Shown in pieces: positions 1-9,399 of a DNA stretch of 32,729 bases. The notes beneath the pieces are model-generated. The model made no database searches. It had not been told where the DNA came from and worked only from the letters and a program-made list of their open reading frames with translations. This DNA is from Beijerinckiaceae bacterium. GTDB taxonomy: Bacteria > Pseudomonadota > Alphaproteobacteria > Rhizobiales > Beijerinckiaceae. The translations under genes were made by a program, and so were the position numbers. The first letter of the stretch is position 1. Each line of letters opens with the position of its first letter. Location of the stretch: the NCBI GenBank assembly GCA_022702015.1, contig JAKONI010000177.1, positions 1 to 32,729 of the forward strand. The letters are read 5' to 3'.

Positions 1-32
1 GCCAACGAAGCAGCGCGGAACGCTTTTCTTCG

Positions 33-48
33 TTAACTTTTCGTTAAC
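33..48 (+). promoter_or_regulatory. Candidate CtrA binding site (TTAA-N7-TTAAC)
   Basis: Sequence TTAACTTTTCGTTAAC at 33-48 matches the alphaproteobacterial CtrA full-site consensus TTAA-N7-TTAAC exactly, in an AT-rich leader upstream of the 162..812 CDS. Confidence 0.6.
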
Positions 49-161
49 CAATCTTCACCAAATTGTTACTTGTGGTTGAATCGATGAAGAGATTGCGCCT
101 CCGCAAAGATCTCTGTGCATTCGATTCATGATGATTACTATCGCGCAATAGGGCGGCTTGG

Positions 162-812
162 ATGCAGGGCTCGGCTCAATCTTACGATCTCGGCGGGGTA
201 CTTGAGGCACAGCATTCGCGGGATCTGGCGCCGGCGTCACTGATCAAAGTCGCGCGGATGGCCGAGGTAGGCCCGGTTCAGCGCCGGTTCGGCAAGATTC
301 AGATGCTGGCCGAAAAGATCGCGATGGCGGGAATGCAGTCCGTCCTGTTTCCGGGCAGCCTGCGGCCGACGGTGTTGCGTCTTTTTGGGGCGAAGATCGG
401 ACGCAACGCCCGCATTACGCAGAAAGTCTTCATCGGCCAGCCAAGCAACCTGACGATTGGTGACGATGTGGTGATCAACATCGGCTCTTTCATCGATTGC
501 TCGGCGCCGGTCTTCATCGGCGACAAGGTTCGCATCGGCTATCAGGGGATGGTCGTCACCGGGTCGCACCGCACGGAGAACAGCGTCTACCGCCGCAAGG
601 AGGGTGACCATGTCCGCCGCTCGGTGACGATCGAGCGCGGATGCTGGATCCAGTCGCGCGGGATGGTCGGCCCCGGCGTGATCATGGCCGAGGGTTGCAC
701 GCTGATGGCCGCCGGCGTGCTCACCAAGAGCACGCTCCCGAACGGCGAGTATGCCGGCCTGCCGGCGATTCGCCGGCGCGACCTGTCGATCGACGACGAC
801 GACGGCCTGTAG
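162..812 (+). CDS. Left-handed beta-helix (hexapeptide-repeat) acyltransferase, WcaF/maltose-acetyltransferase-like
   Basis: ORF translation shows hexapeptide-repeat pattern (IGRNARITQKVFIGQPSNLTIGDDVVINIGSFID...RGCWIQSRGMVGPGVIMAEGCTLMAAGVLTKS). The start could instead be an internal ATG near 258 or 303. Confidence 0.8.
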   Translation: MQGSAQSYDLGGVLEAQHSRDLAPASLIKVARMAEVGPVQRRFGKIQMLAEKIAMAGMQSVLFPGSLRPTVLRLFGAKIGRNARITQKVFIGQPSNLTIGDDVVINIGSFIDCSAPVFIGDKVRIGYQGMVVTGSHRTENSVYRRKEGDHVRRSVTIERGCWIQSRGMVGPGVIMAEGCTLMAAGVLTKSTLPNGEYAGLPAIRRRDLSIDDDDGL

Positions 813-817
813 GGCTT

Positions 818-1474
818 TCAGCCCGCCGAGGTCCCCTCGGCGAGCAACCCCTCGACGAAGCCGGGGAGGCCGGTCCGCCGGGTGCGCTTCAGCCGCTCGG
901 CGGCCAGGATGCTCTTCAAGGCGGTGAAGGCGCTGTCGAGGTCGTCGTTGACGATCACGTAGTCGTACTCGCTCCAGCGCTGGATCTCGGTGCGGGCGTT
1001 GGCGAGGCGGCGCTCGATGGTCTCGGCGGAATCCTCCGCCCGGCGCTCCAGCCGGTGGCGCAGTTCGGCCATGCTCGGCGGCAGGATGAACACGCTCACC
1101 ACATCGTCGGCGAGCTTGCCGCGCACCTGGCGGGTGCCCTGGTAGTCGATGTCGAAGATCATGTCCCGGCCCGCGCCCAGCACCTTCTCCACCGGCCGCC
1201 GGGGGGTGCCGTAGCAGTTGCCGTGGACCTCGGCGGATTCGAGCAGGTCGTCCCGGGCGCGCAGGTCGTCGAAGGTTTCGCGCTCGATGAAATGGTAGTG
1301 CCGACCATCGATCTCGGAGGGACGGCGCGCCCGGGTCGTCACCGAGATCGACAGTTCGAGGGCCCAGGTCGGATCGCCGGCGATGGCGCGGGTGAGGGTC
1401 GTCTTGCCCGCTCCGGAGGGGGAGGACAGGATGAGGATCAATCCCCGGCGCGCGATGGTGGTCTCAACGGTCAC
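818..1474 (-). CDS. gmk: Guanylate kinase
   Basis: P-loop [11 protein letters not shown], followed by [20 protein letters not shown] and the GNCYGTPR motif typical of Gmk. Confidence 0.96.
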   Translation of the reverse strand: MTVETTIARRGLILILSSPSGAGKTTLTRAIAGDPTWALELSISVTTRARRPSEIDGRHYHFIERETFDDLRARDDLLESAEVHGNCYGTPRRPVEKVLGAGRDMIFDIDYQGTRQVRGKLADDVVSVFILPPSMAELRHRLERRAEDSAETIERRLANARTEIQRWSEYDYVIVNDDLDSAFTALKSILAAERLKRTRRTGLPGFVEGLLAEGTSAG

Positions 1475-1543
1475 GGGTCTGCCCGGCTTTCTGTGAAGTG
1501 CGGCTGTGCGGGACGGCCGCCGCGCGGACCGTATCCGGCGGCG

Positions 1544-2422
1544 TCATTCGATATTCTGAACCTGCTCGCGAAATTGCTCGACCACGGCCTTCAGGTCCAG
1601 GCCGATGCGCGACAGGCCGACATCCCCGGCCTTGGCGCACAGGGTGTTGGCCTCGCGGCCGAGCTCCTGGGCCATGAAGTCGAGGCGCCGGCCGATCGCG
1701 CCACCCGCCGCGAGGAGGTCGCGGATGGCCCCCGCATGGGCGCGCAGCCGGTCGAGTTCCTCGCGCACGTCCGCCTTGGCGGCGAGCAGCACCGCCTCCT
1801 GGTACAGGCGCTCGGGGTCGAGCCCCGTGGCGGAAAGGGCTTCCACGCTCGCCGCGAGCCGGGCGCGGACCGCCTCCGTCCGGCGCGAGGGCTCGTCCTC
1901 GGCGGCCTGCGTCAGGGCGGCGATCCGGGCGATCTGGCCGGAGACGATCTCCTCGAGGTGGCGTCCCTCGGCGCGGCGCGCCTCCACTAGGTCGGCCACC
2001 AGCCGCACTACCCCCGCCGTGAGGTCCCGGTTGAGCGAATCGGCCTCCGGGGCGGCCTCGTCGTCCGAGATCACCACGCCCCGCAGCCCCAGCAGCCCGT
2101 CCATGGTCGCGGGGGCGATGCCCTCGGGCCGGGGCACCCGCGCCACGGCCTCGGCTAGGCTCGCCAACAGGGCCTCGTTGATCCGGACGGTCGGCGTCCC
2201 TTCCCCGCGTCCGAGATTGAGGGAGAGCTGGCACTGCCCCCGGGTGAGGGTCTTCTGCAGGGCGGTGCGGGCGGTCTCGCCCACGGCCTCGTAGCCGGTG
2301 GGGACCCGGACACGCACGTCAAGCCCGCGGCCGTTGACGCTGCGGACCTCCCACGCCCACTGCACCGGCCCCGTCGTTCCGGCGGCGCGGGCGAAACCCG
2401 TCATGCTCGCGATTGGGGCCAT
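1544..2422 (-). CDS. YicC family protein (endoribonuclease YicC-like)
   Basis: Starts MAPIASMTGFARAAG, the usual YicC N-terminus; C-terminus RLDFMAQELGREANTLCAKAGD is the YicC/DUF1732 signature. Adjacent to gmk. Start trimmed from the ORF start at 2461. Confidence 0.92.
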   Translation of the reverse strand: MAPIASMTGFARAAGTTGPVQWAWEVRSVNGRGLDVRVRVPTGYEAVGETARTALQKTLTRGQCQLSLNLGRGEGTPTVRINEALLASLAEAVARVPRPEGIAPATMDGLLGLRGVVISDDEAAPEADSLNRDLTAGVVRLVADLVEARRAEGRHLEEIVSGQIARIAALTQAAEDEPSRRTEAVRARLAASVEALSATGLDPERLYQEAVLLAAKADVREELDRLRAHAGAIRDLLAAGGAIGRRLDFMAQELGREANTLCAKAGDVGLSRIGLDLKAVVEQFREQVQNIE

Positions 2423-2485
2423 GGGACGTGCCGACGTTCGAGGGGACGGCGGCTGTAGCACGGATTCCGCCTGCGAAAAGACCCC

Positions 2486-3886
2486 TCAGCGCTTCGGCTT
2501 GAGCGTCGGCGGCTCCGGCAGGACCGGAACGCTCTTGGGCGAGCCGAGGTCGTAGGTTCTGTTCTTGAGGGGATCGAGGCGGGTGCCCTCGGAGGCATCG
2601 AAGGCGCGCGTCCGGGGATCGGGGGAGTTCGGGTCGAGGAAGGCCGCGTTGGTGCCGCCGATCGTGGCGCCCCCCGAGCGCTGGGCGGCGGGGTCGGCGT
2701 TGGGATCGGCCTTGTCCACCGCGTCCGGCGGCGACTGGCGACTCTTCTCCACCGCCCGCCAGCGGGCGACGTTGCGCTGGTGCGCGTCCAGGGTCTCGGC
2801 GAAGGCGTGGCCGCCGGTCCCGTCCGCGACGAAGTAGAGGTCCCGGGTCCGCGAGGGGTTGGCCACCGCCTCCAGGGCCGCCTTGCCGGGGTTGGCGATC
2901 GGCCCGGGGGGAAGCCCCTCGATCGCGTAGGTGTTGTAGGGCGTCGGCCGGTCGATCTCGGAGCGCAGGATGCCCCGGCCCAGCGTGCCGCGCCCGCCCA
3001 CGAGGCCGTAGACGATGGTCGGGTCGGATTGCAGCCGCATCCGCTTGTTGAGGCGGTTGATGAACACCGCCGCCACCCGGGGCCGCTCGTCCGCCCGGCC
3101 GGTCTCCTTCTCGACGATGGAGGCCAGGGTCACGAGTTCGGCCGGGGTCCGCACCGGCACGTCGGCGCTGCGCCGCAGCCAGATCTGGTTCAGCACCTCG
3201 CGCTGCTTCGCCTTCATCAGGTTGACGATCTGCTGGCGGGTGGCGCCGCGCTCGAACTTGTAGGTGTCGGGCAGCAGCGAACCCTCGGGCGGGACCTCGT
3301 TGATCTCGCCGGAGAGCACGTCGTTGTCGTTGAGGCGGCCGACGATCTGCTCCGAGGTCAGGCCCTCGGGGAAGGTGATGGCGTGCTGGATCTGCCGTCC
3401 GGTGGTGATGGTGTCGAGGGCGTCGCCGATGCTCGCATGGGCCTTGAACAGGTACTCGCCGGCCCGGAGTGGCGGACGCCCGCCGAACCGGGCGGCGAAC
3501 TCGAACAGCCCGGTATGTCCGATCACCCCCTCCTTCGCGAGGGTCTCGGCGATCTCGGTGGTGCCGCTGTGGCTCGGGATGACGACCACCTTGTCCGCCG
3601 CCAGCGGGCCCGGCTCCTGGACGTTGCGCTGATAGATCGTCAGCGTGGCCATGGCCGCCAGGGCGGCGGCCACCGCGAAGGTCAGCAGCCCGCTGAACAG
3701 GCCGATGAAGCTGCCGCGCTCGCGCTCCGGCCGGTCCGGCGGGGGCGGGGCGGCGATGGGCTTGATCGCCTCGCTCGGGGAGCGCGGCGACAGGCGCTGG
3801 GGCAGGGCCTGCTCGTCGGCCTGGCCCTCATGCCCGTCCGCGTCCTGTCCCTGGTCGGGCTTCGTCTTGGAACGGCGAAAGAACAT
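2486..3886 (-). CDS. mltG: Endolytic transglycosylase MltG
   Basis: Single N-terminal TM segment, LPDTYKF, LASIVEKETG and YNTY...GLPPGPIANPG motifs of the MltG/YceG family. Confidence 0.95.
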   Translation of the reverse strand: MFFRRSKTKPDQGQDADGHEGQADEQALPQRLSPRSPSEAIKPIAAPPPPDRPERERGSFIGLFSGLLTFAVAAALAAMATLTIYQRNVQEPGPLAADKVVVIPSHSGTTEIAETLAKEGVIGHTGLFEFAARFGGRPPLRAGEYLFKAHASIGDALDTITTGRQIQHAITFPEGLTSEQIVGRLNDNDVLSGEINEVPPEGSLLPDTYKFERGATRQQIVNLMKAKQREVLNQIWLRRSADVPVRTPAELVTLASIVEKETGRADERPRVAAVFINRLNKRMRLQSDPTIVYGLVGGRGTLGRGILRSEIDRPTPYNTYAIEGLPPGPIANPGKAALEAVANPSRTRDLYFVADGTGGHAFAETLDAHQRNVARWRAVEKSRQSPPDAVDKADPNADPAAQRSGGATIGGTNAAFLDPNSPDPRTRAFDASEGTRLDPLKNRTYDLGSPKSVPVLPEPPTLKPKR

Positions 3887-3973
3887 CGGGATCCTCGGCG
3901 ATCCGGCCGATCCCCATCGCGCGGGGGTCCGGGCCGGCCGCCCGCATCAGGTTGTCGCGTCAGACGCGCGACC

Positions 3974-4918
3974 CTACGCGCTTTTGTGGCGAAATTGCCG
4001 TCCGGGGAAGCGCCCGGATGACGGTTCGGCGGATTCGGGCTGGCAGGTCGCACAGAAAAACGTCGAGCGCCCCGCCTGGACCACCCGCGCGACGGTGCCG
4101 CCGCACCCGGCCCGGGGGCAGGCGAGGCCGACACGGTCGTAGACCCGGAAGGCGTGCTGGAAGCCGCCCTCGGTGCCGTCGGTGCGGGCGTAGTCCCGCA
4201 GGGTCGAGCCCCCGGCTCGCACCGCTTCGTTCAGCACGGCGACGATCGCCTTCGCCAGGGCGTTGGCGGCGGCGGTGGGCCGCCCGTCCGGCTTGGCGAG
4301 GCTCCCCGCCGGGGCCTCGGGATGGAGCTTGGCCCGGTGCAGGGCCTCGCAGACATAGATGTTGCCGAGGCCGGCGATCAGGCGCTGGTCGAGGAGGGCG
4401 GCCTTCAGCGGCGTGATCTTCCCCTGGAACAGGCCGGCGATCACCGCCCCGGTCAGGCCGTCGAGGGGCTCGACGCCCATGCGCGCGAAGTGCTTGCAGG
4501 TGGCCAGGCTCTCGCTCGGCACGAGGTCCATGAAGCCGAAGCGGCGGGCGTCGTTGTAGGTGACGGTGGCCCCCGAGCTCATCGCCATCACCACGTGGTC
4601 GTGCTTCGGGATACCCTGCGCCCCTTCGAGGTAGAAATCCCCCGGCGAGAGGTTGCGCCCGTCCGCCATCGCCACGTCGAACCGCCCGCTCATGCCGAGG
4701 TGCATGATCAGCGTCTCCCCCGAATCGAGGGCGGCGGTCAGGTATTTGGCCCGGCGGGCCAGCGCCGTCACCGTGTGTCCCTCCAGCCGGGCGGCGAAGC
4801 GGTCGGGGAAGGGGAAGCGCAGGTCCGGCCGGCGCAGGATGATGCGGCTGAAGCGGGCTCCGACCATGGCGGGCTCAAGGCCCCGGCGGACGGTCTCGAC
4901 CTCGGGAAGTTCGGGCAT
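3974..4918 (-). CDS. mutM: Bifunctional DNA-formamidopyrimidine glycosylase / AP lyase
   Basis: N-terminus [17 protein letters not shown]-terminal zinc finger [27 protein letters not shown]. Start trimmed from 5014 to the conserved MPELPEVE. Confidence 0.96.
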   Translation of the reverse strand: MPELPEVETVRRGLEPAMVGARFSRIILRRPDLRFPFPDRFAARLEGHTVTALARRAKYLTAALDSGETLIMHLGMSGRFDVAMADGRNLSPGDFYLEGAQGIPKHDHVVMAMSSGATVTYNDARRFGFMDLVPSESLATCKHFARMGVEPLDGLTGAVIAGLFQGKITPLKAALLDQRLIAGLGNIYVCEALHRAKLHPEAPAGSLAKPDGRPTAAANALAKAIVAVLNEAVRAGGSTLRDYARTDGTEGGFQHAFRVYDRVGLACPRAGCGGTVARVVQAGRSTFFCATCQPESAEPSSGRFPGRQFRHKSA

Positions 4919-5170
4919 TGCGTTCGGGCGGTTCGGGGCGGCGCGGGCCGGAACCCGGGATATCGCCGCCCCCGTGGCCCGGCGCAATGCGGGCTGTGGG
5001 CGCGGGCCGGACACGGCCTACCCAGAAGGGTGGTTCGGGGCTATCGTCGGCGCATGGCAAGACATGTCCCCCTTGGCGGCGCACCGGATCCCTTGGCGGA
5101 CGGGGTTCAGCCCCCGCTCGCACCAGGTCACGCCCGGCCGAACGGCCGGGATGACCGTCCCGCCGAGGCC

Positions 5171-5281
5171 ATGACCGACGAGGAGCGGGCCGCCGTGCGG
5201 CGAGGCCTGGACGATTGGCGGGCGGGTCGCCTCGCGTCCGCCGACGAGATGCGGGCCATCTTGCGTCGCCTGGGAAGGTGA
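5171..5281 (+). CDS. Short antitoxin-like ORF (ParD C-terminal-like fragment, 36 aa)
   Basis: MTDEERAAVRRGLDDWRAGRLASADEMRAILRRLGR; its stop overlaps the GTG start of the downstream ParE-like toxin (GTGA). Resembles the toxin-binding C-terminal half of ParD-type antitoxins. An in-frame upstream ATG at 5054 would give a longer product. Confidence 0.5.
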   Translation: MTDEERAAVRRGLDDWRAGRLASADEMRAILRRLGR

Positions 5282-5556
5282 TACTCGTCTACACGCAGGC
5301 GGCCCGCGATGATTTCGCGGACCTTGCGACCTACCTGGAATCGCGCCACCCCTTCGCCATCGCGAATGTCGCCGACGACATTCTGGTCGCCATCGACCGC
5401 CTCACGGATTTCCCCTTCAGCGGCCGGCGGCAGGACGAGGCCGACGTGCGCAAACTGGTGTCCCGCCGATACCGCTACAGAATCTTTTACCGTGTGGACG
5501 AGGAGGCGGCGACCGTGACGATCCTCGCGATCCTGCATCCGGCACGTCAGGGCTGA
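5278..5556 (+). CDS. RelE/ParE family toxin
   Basis: ILVYTQAARDDFADLATYLESRHPFAIANVADDILVAIDRLTDFPFSGR...RRYRYRIFYRVDEEAATVTILAILHPARQ is a characteristic ParE fold signature. GTG start at 5278. Confidence 0.88.
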   Translation: MILVYTQAARDDFADLATYLESRHPFAIANVADDILVAIDRLTDFPFSGRRQDEADVRKLVSRRYRYRIFYRVDEEAATVTILAILHPARQG

Positions 5557-5587
5557 GGCAGGTCTTCTCTTCTTCGGTGCCGGGACG

Positions 5588-6247
5588 CTAACGCCGCCGC
5601 AGCCGCACATACAGCGCGCCGCCGCCGCCATGGTGACGGGCCGCCTCCTCGAAGCCGTGGACGATGCCGTGCAGGTCCGGGCCCCGCAGCCAATGGGGCA
5701 CGCTCCGGCGCAGGACACCCCGCTCGCCGAACGGTTCGGAATAGCCCGCCCCGCCCTTGCCGGTGACGACGAGGACATAGGTGTGGCCGGCGGACCGCGC
5801 CCGCAGCAGGAAGCCCGTCAGCGCCGCATGCGCTTCCGATTGCACCATCCCGTGTAGATCGATGCGCGCCTCGATGCCCCGTCGCCCCCGGCGCAGGGCG
5901 AGGCGCGCTTGGCGCTCCAGGCCCTGGACGGGGGCGGGCCGCTGCGGTGGCGCCTGATAGGGGGCGGCGGTGGCCGGACGGCTCGGGGAGGGCGCCGATT
6001 TCGGCGGCGTCCGCGTCACGACGCCGGAGGGCTTGTCGGCGGGGGCGGGGGTCCGCGACGGCCGCGCCTGCGGAAAGGCGGGGGGCGGAGCGGGCGGTCG
6101 CTCCGGCATCGCGGCGGGGGCGGGCGTCGGGGAGACGTCGGTGACGGGCGAAGTACGCCCGCGCAGGGGCGTAACGAGCTTGGCCACCTCGCGCCACAGG
6201 CGAGCCTCCCCGGAGGAGAGGGGGCGGGGGCGGCGCGGGGGCCTCAT
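5588..6247 (-). CDS. Smr/MutS2 C-terminal domain protein
   Basis: IDLHGMVQSEAHAALTGFLLRARSAGHTYVLVVTGKGG...GVLRRSVPHWLRGPDL...HHGGGGALYVRLRR is the Smr domain; N-terminal region is proline-rich. ATGA overlap with the upstream mltA stop supports the start at 6247. Confidence 0.88.
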   Translation of the reverse strand: MRPPRRPRPLSSGEARLWREVAKLVTPLRGRTSPVTDVSPTPAPAAMPERPPAPPPAFPQARPSRTPAPADKPSGVVTRTPPKSAPSPSRPATAAPYQAPPQRPAPVQGLERQARLALRRGRRGIEARIDLHGMVQSEAHAALTGFLLRARSAGHTYVLVVTGKGGAGYSEPFGERGVLRRSVPHWLRGPDLHGIVHGFEEAARHHGGGGALYVRLRRR

Positions 6248-7410
6248 GGGTTCCCCCGGTGCCGGGGCAGCAGCACGACGAAGCCCGTCGCCGCCCGCAG
6301 GTTGCCGGCGATGGTCCCGGCCTCCGCGCCGGTGCCGACGAACAGGTCGCCCCGCGCCGGGCCGACGATGGCCGATCCGGTGTCGGCGGCGACGGCCAGG
6401 TGCCCCCGCTCCCCGCCGGGCGATCCGCCCTCCAGCCAGAAGGGCAATCCGTAGCGCCACAGGGTGGAATCGACGGCCAGCCCCACCATCGGGCTCAACG
6501 GGGCGTTGGCGGCCCCCGGCGGCCCGAGGGCGGGATCGTCCACGGGGGCGAGGCGGAAGAAGATGTAGGAGGCGTTCCGCCGGATCAGCGAACGGGCCTC
6601 CTCCGGGTGTGCCCTCAGCCAGCCGGTCCACGTGGCCAGCGTCAGCCCGTCGAGGGGCAGGTGTCCCCCTTCGACGATCAGCTTGGCCACCGCCGTGTAG
6701 GGACGCCCGTTGCGGCCGTCGTAAAGCACCCGCACCACCCGCCCGTCGGGCAGCCGCACCCGTCCGGAGCCTTGCACCTGGAGGACGAGCAGGTCGATCC
6801 CGTCCCGGAGCCACAGGATCGGGCTCGCCCGTCCCCCGAGGGCGCCGTCCTCGATCGCCGCCCGGTCGGGATAGGGCTCGAAGCCGTCGCCCCGGGCGCG
6901 GGCGGCCCGGAGGGTGGGGTCGAGGCCGGGGCGCGTCTCGCCGGGGGCAAGGCTGACGAGATCGTCCGGGCGGGCGAGGACCGGCGCCGTGAAGGTGGGG
7001 GAGGGTTCCAGCGACCCGGTGAGTTCCGGCTCGAAATAGCCCGTGAGGAAGCCCGGGCGCCCGTCGTCGCGCACGACCCGGTAGGCGTCGAAGGCGTCCC
7101 GGAAGAAGCCCGCCGCCTCCCCTGCGGCCACGTCGGCGGCGAGGGCGCAGGTGGCCGCGAGGTCGGCGTGGTCGCCCGCGACGGTGGCGGCCTGCGGCTG
7201 GGCCGGGGGCGGGGCCGCGCAGACCCCGCGGAAGGCCGCGAGGGCCCGGGCGGGGTCGGGGCCGGGAAAGCCCGGGAGGGAGGTCGGCGCAACGGGTTCG
7301 AGCCGAGCGCCGGCGACCTCCGGCGGCGCCGCGAGGGCGCCCCCCGTCAGCAGCGCCGCCGCGACGGCGGCGGCCGGCCCGAGTCCGGATCTGGCACGCT
7401 GGGGTCGCAC
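6244..7410 (-). CDS. mltA: Membrane-bound lytic transglycosylase A (MltA, 3D domain)
   Basis: GFLTGYFEPELTGSLEPSPTFTAPVLARPDDLV; LLVLQVQGSGRVRLPDG; C-terminal 3D-domain-like VAADTGSAIVGPARGDLFVGTG; N-terminal signal peptide. Confidence 0.93.
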   Translation of the reverse strand: MRPQRARSGLGPAAAVAAALLTGGALAAPPEVAGARLEPVAPTSLPGFPGPDPARALAAFRGVCAAPPPAQPQAATVAGDHADLAATCALAADVAAGEAAGFFRDAFDAYRVVRDDGRPGFLTGYFEPELTGSLEPSPTFTAPVLARPDDLVSLAPGETRPGLDPTLRAARARGDGFEPYPDRAAIEDGALGGRASPILWLRDGIDLLVLQVQGSGRVRLPDGRVVRVLYDGRNGRPYTAVAKLIVEGGHLPLDGLTLATWTGWLRAHPEEARSLIRRNASYIFFRLAPVDDPALGPPGAANAPLSPMVGLAVDSTLWRYGLPFWLEGGSPGGERGHLAVAADTGSAIVGPARGDLFVGTGAEAGTIAGNLRAATGFVVLLPRHRGNP

Positions 7411-7428
7411 GGCGGGGTCAGGTGGGGC

Positions 7429-8142
7429 TCAAGCGCCGGCGTCGGTGGCGACGAGCTGCCAGTTCGGATCGCGGGAGCCCAGGGTGCGCGCGAAGGTCCA
7501 GACGTCCGGCACCTCGACCACGGTCTCGGCGCTGCCATCCACCACCTTGCCCTCGGCGTTGCGGGTGGCGGTGATGAGGTTCGACAGGAACCGCACGGTG
7601 ACCTGGGCCACCCGGTTGCGCACGTCCACCGCCACGATCTCCGCCCGGTCGATCGAGACGAAGGTGGTATCCAGCGTCTGCCGGTTACGCTCGCGCTCCG
7701 TGATCGCCCGCTCGAACGCCTCGCCGACCTCCTTCGACAGGAGCGAGCGCAGGGTCTTCCGGTCGCCCTTGGCGAAGGCGATCATGATCGCCTCGTAGGC
7801 ACCCTTCGCCCCCTCGATGAACGCCTTCGGCTCGAAGGCCGGCTCCACTTGAACGATGGATTCCAGGCCGCGGGCGACCTCGGAGCCCGGCTCGGCGATG
7901 CCCCGCCAGTCGCGGGGGGCAGCGGGCGCCGGGGCGGGCGCCACCCGGTCGACGCCCGGCAGGCGCACGACGTTGTCGCGTTCGGACCGGCCCTGCGGCT
8001 CGGTCCGGCTGCGCTCCACCGGCTTGAAGGGCGAGCGTTCCGTCCCGGTCTTCTGGCCGAGCACCGAGCGCAGGCGCCAGATCACGAACACGGCCAGCGC
8101 GAGGAAGATGATTGTCGTTATGTCGAAGCCGTCCTGCATCAC
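7429..8142 (-). CDS. Tim44/TimA-like domain protein
   Basis: N-terminal TM (ITTIIFLALAVFVIWRLRSVLG), then FIEGAKGAYEAIMIAFAKGDRKTLRSLLSKEVGEAFERAI...DVWTFARTLGSRDPNWQLVAT, typical of alphaproteobacterial Tim44-like proteins. Confidence 0.9.
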   Translation of the reverse strand: MMQDGFDITTIIFLALAVFVIWRLRSVLGQKTGTERSPFKPVERSRTEPQGRSERDNVVRLPGVDRVAPAPAPAAPRDWRGIAEPGSEVARGLESIVQVEPAFEPKAFIEGAKGAYEAIMIAFAKGDRKTLRSLLSKEVGEAFERAITERERNRQTLDTTFVSIDRAEIVAVDVRNRVAQVTVRFLSNLITATRNAEGKVVDGSAETVVEVPDVWTFARTLGSRDPNWQLVATDAGA

Positions 8143-8449
8143 CGATCCGATTGCGGCCGCTTGCGCGTCTTACGCCCCGCGCAACTAGGCCTTGTCCAGG
8201 CGCATCTATAGCTCCAGTCTTATCTGACCAACGCGCGCGGATCGAGCCGGTTGTTGATCTACCGTGGGCTGTGCTGCGACGAAGACGCACGCGCGAAAGG
8301 CGCCGCTGCGGCCCGCGCCCGGCGGATCGCCTTCGCTTGTTCCGTCCGACCGGGCGTGCTAGCGGCGCCGGTGCCCGGACCGAATGCGGTCCTGCGGCGA
8401 CGATCTTTCGCCGTCCGTGCCGGACGCCCACTCGACAAGGATGACCCCG

Positions 8450-8947
8450 ATGGCCGATTCCCCGGCAGCCAACGGCAACGGCGGCGCTGAGCCGCAAGGC
8501 GCCCCGACCATCAACGCCCTCGCTCAGTACGTGAAGGATCTCTCCTTCGAGAATCCCAACGCGCCGCGCTCCCTCCAGCCGAAGGAGGGCCAGGGGCCGC
8601 AGATCAACATCCAGGTCAACGTCAACGCCTCGCAACTCGCCGAGACGGATTTCGAGGTCGAGCTGGTCCTCGAGGGCGACGCCAAGATGGACGGCGACGT
8701 GCTGTTCGCCTTCGACGTGAAGTATGCCGGCATCTTCCGCATGCTCAACATCCCGGACGACCAGATGCACCCGGCGGTGATGATCGAGTGCCCGCGCCTG
8801 CTCTTCCCCTTCGCCCGGCAGATCGTGGCCGAGGCGGTGCGCAACGGCGGCTTCCCGCCCCTGTACATCGACCCGATCGATTTCGTCGGCCTGTACCGTC
8901 AGAAGATGATGGAGCAGCAGGGCGCCACGGGTCCGCTAGCCTCCTGA
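8450..8947 (+). CDS. secB: Protein-export chaperone SecB
   Basis: [19 protein letters not shown]...[12 protein letters not shown]...[11 protein letters not shown]...[38 protein letters not shown] is canonical SecB. Start could be 8441 or 8450; an AAGG sits upstream. Confidence 0.96.
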   Translation: MADSPAANGNGGAEPQGAPTINALAQYVKDLSFENPNAPRSLQPKEGQGPQINIQVNVNASQLAETDFEVELVLEGDAKMDGDVLFAFDVKYAGIFRMLNIPDDQMHPAVMIECPRLLFPFARQIVAEAVRNGGFPPLYIDPIDFVGLYRQKMMEQQGATGPLAS

Positions 8948-9049
8948 GCCGAGCCCCCCGCCGCCGGCGTCCGGCGGCCGGGTTGCGGTAGGCCGCCGCC
9001 AGGGCCCGCAGGGCATCGGCGGCGGCCCCCGGTGCCGTCATCCGGGTCC

Positions 9050-9300
9050 GGCTCATCGACCTCCATTCGCAGCGGCACGGCATCGAAGCGGCCGGCGCCG
9101 AAGGCGTGACGACGACCTCGTCCTGATCCGGATCACCGCCAACGCGACACGGACGACGGAGAGAAGCGCGCGCTTGACCGGGCGGTCGTCCCGGAACTCA
9201 CCCGCGATCCCGGTTTGCGACCCGGCAACGTCTTCATCGACCCTGTCGAGGTTGAACCGGAGAACTGGTCGTTCGGGGAAGGCGCCATGCAGGACGGCCC
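9050..9300 (+). pseudogene. Decayed tautomerase-family gene remnant
   Basis: Frame from 9111 gives DDLVLIRITANATRTTE; a 1-nt shift near 9161 restores KRALDRAVVPELTRDPGLRPGNVFIDPVEVEPENWSFGEGAMQ, matching the tautomerase-family C-terminal pattern (DDLVxIQITxxxGRTxEQKxALY...GVRPEDVFINLVEVxxENWSFGxGxAQ). No intact ORF spans it. Confidence 0.62.
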
Positions 9301-9360
9301 GCCGATCTCAGTCCGACGTAACCTGTGCGAAACCGGTTCGGTGCTTGACCGTGGGCGCGG

Positions 9361-9380
9361 GGCGGCCCAGTTGGGCCGCC
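9361..9380. repeat. Perfect 9-bp inverted repeat immediately upstream of the MFS gene
   Basis: GGCGGCCCA-GT-TGGGCCGCC. Confidence 0.7.
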
Positions 9381-9399
9381 TCATCACGAACCGGACAGC

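Noticed and set aside
641-1990. 449-aa plus-strand ORF opposite gmk/yicC
   Set aside because: Antisense to two well-supported genes, low-complexity composition.
3887-3973. Absence of fabF/acpP next to mltG
   Set aside because: Gene-order variation only; the genes are presumably elsewhere in the genome and nothing in the sequence suggests a deletion scar.
7290-7310. GGGTTCGAGCC resembling a tRNA T-arm
   Set aside because: Inside the mltA coding region with no accompanying cloverleaf.
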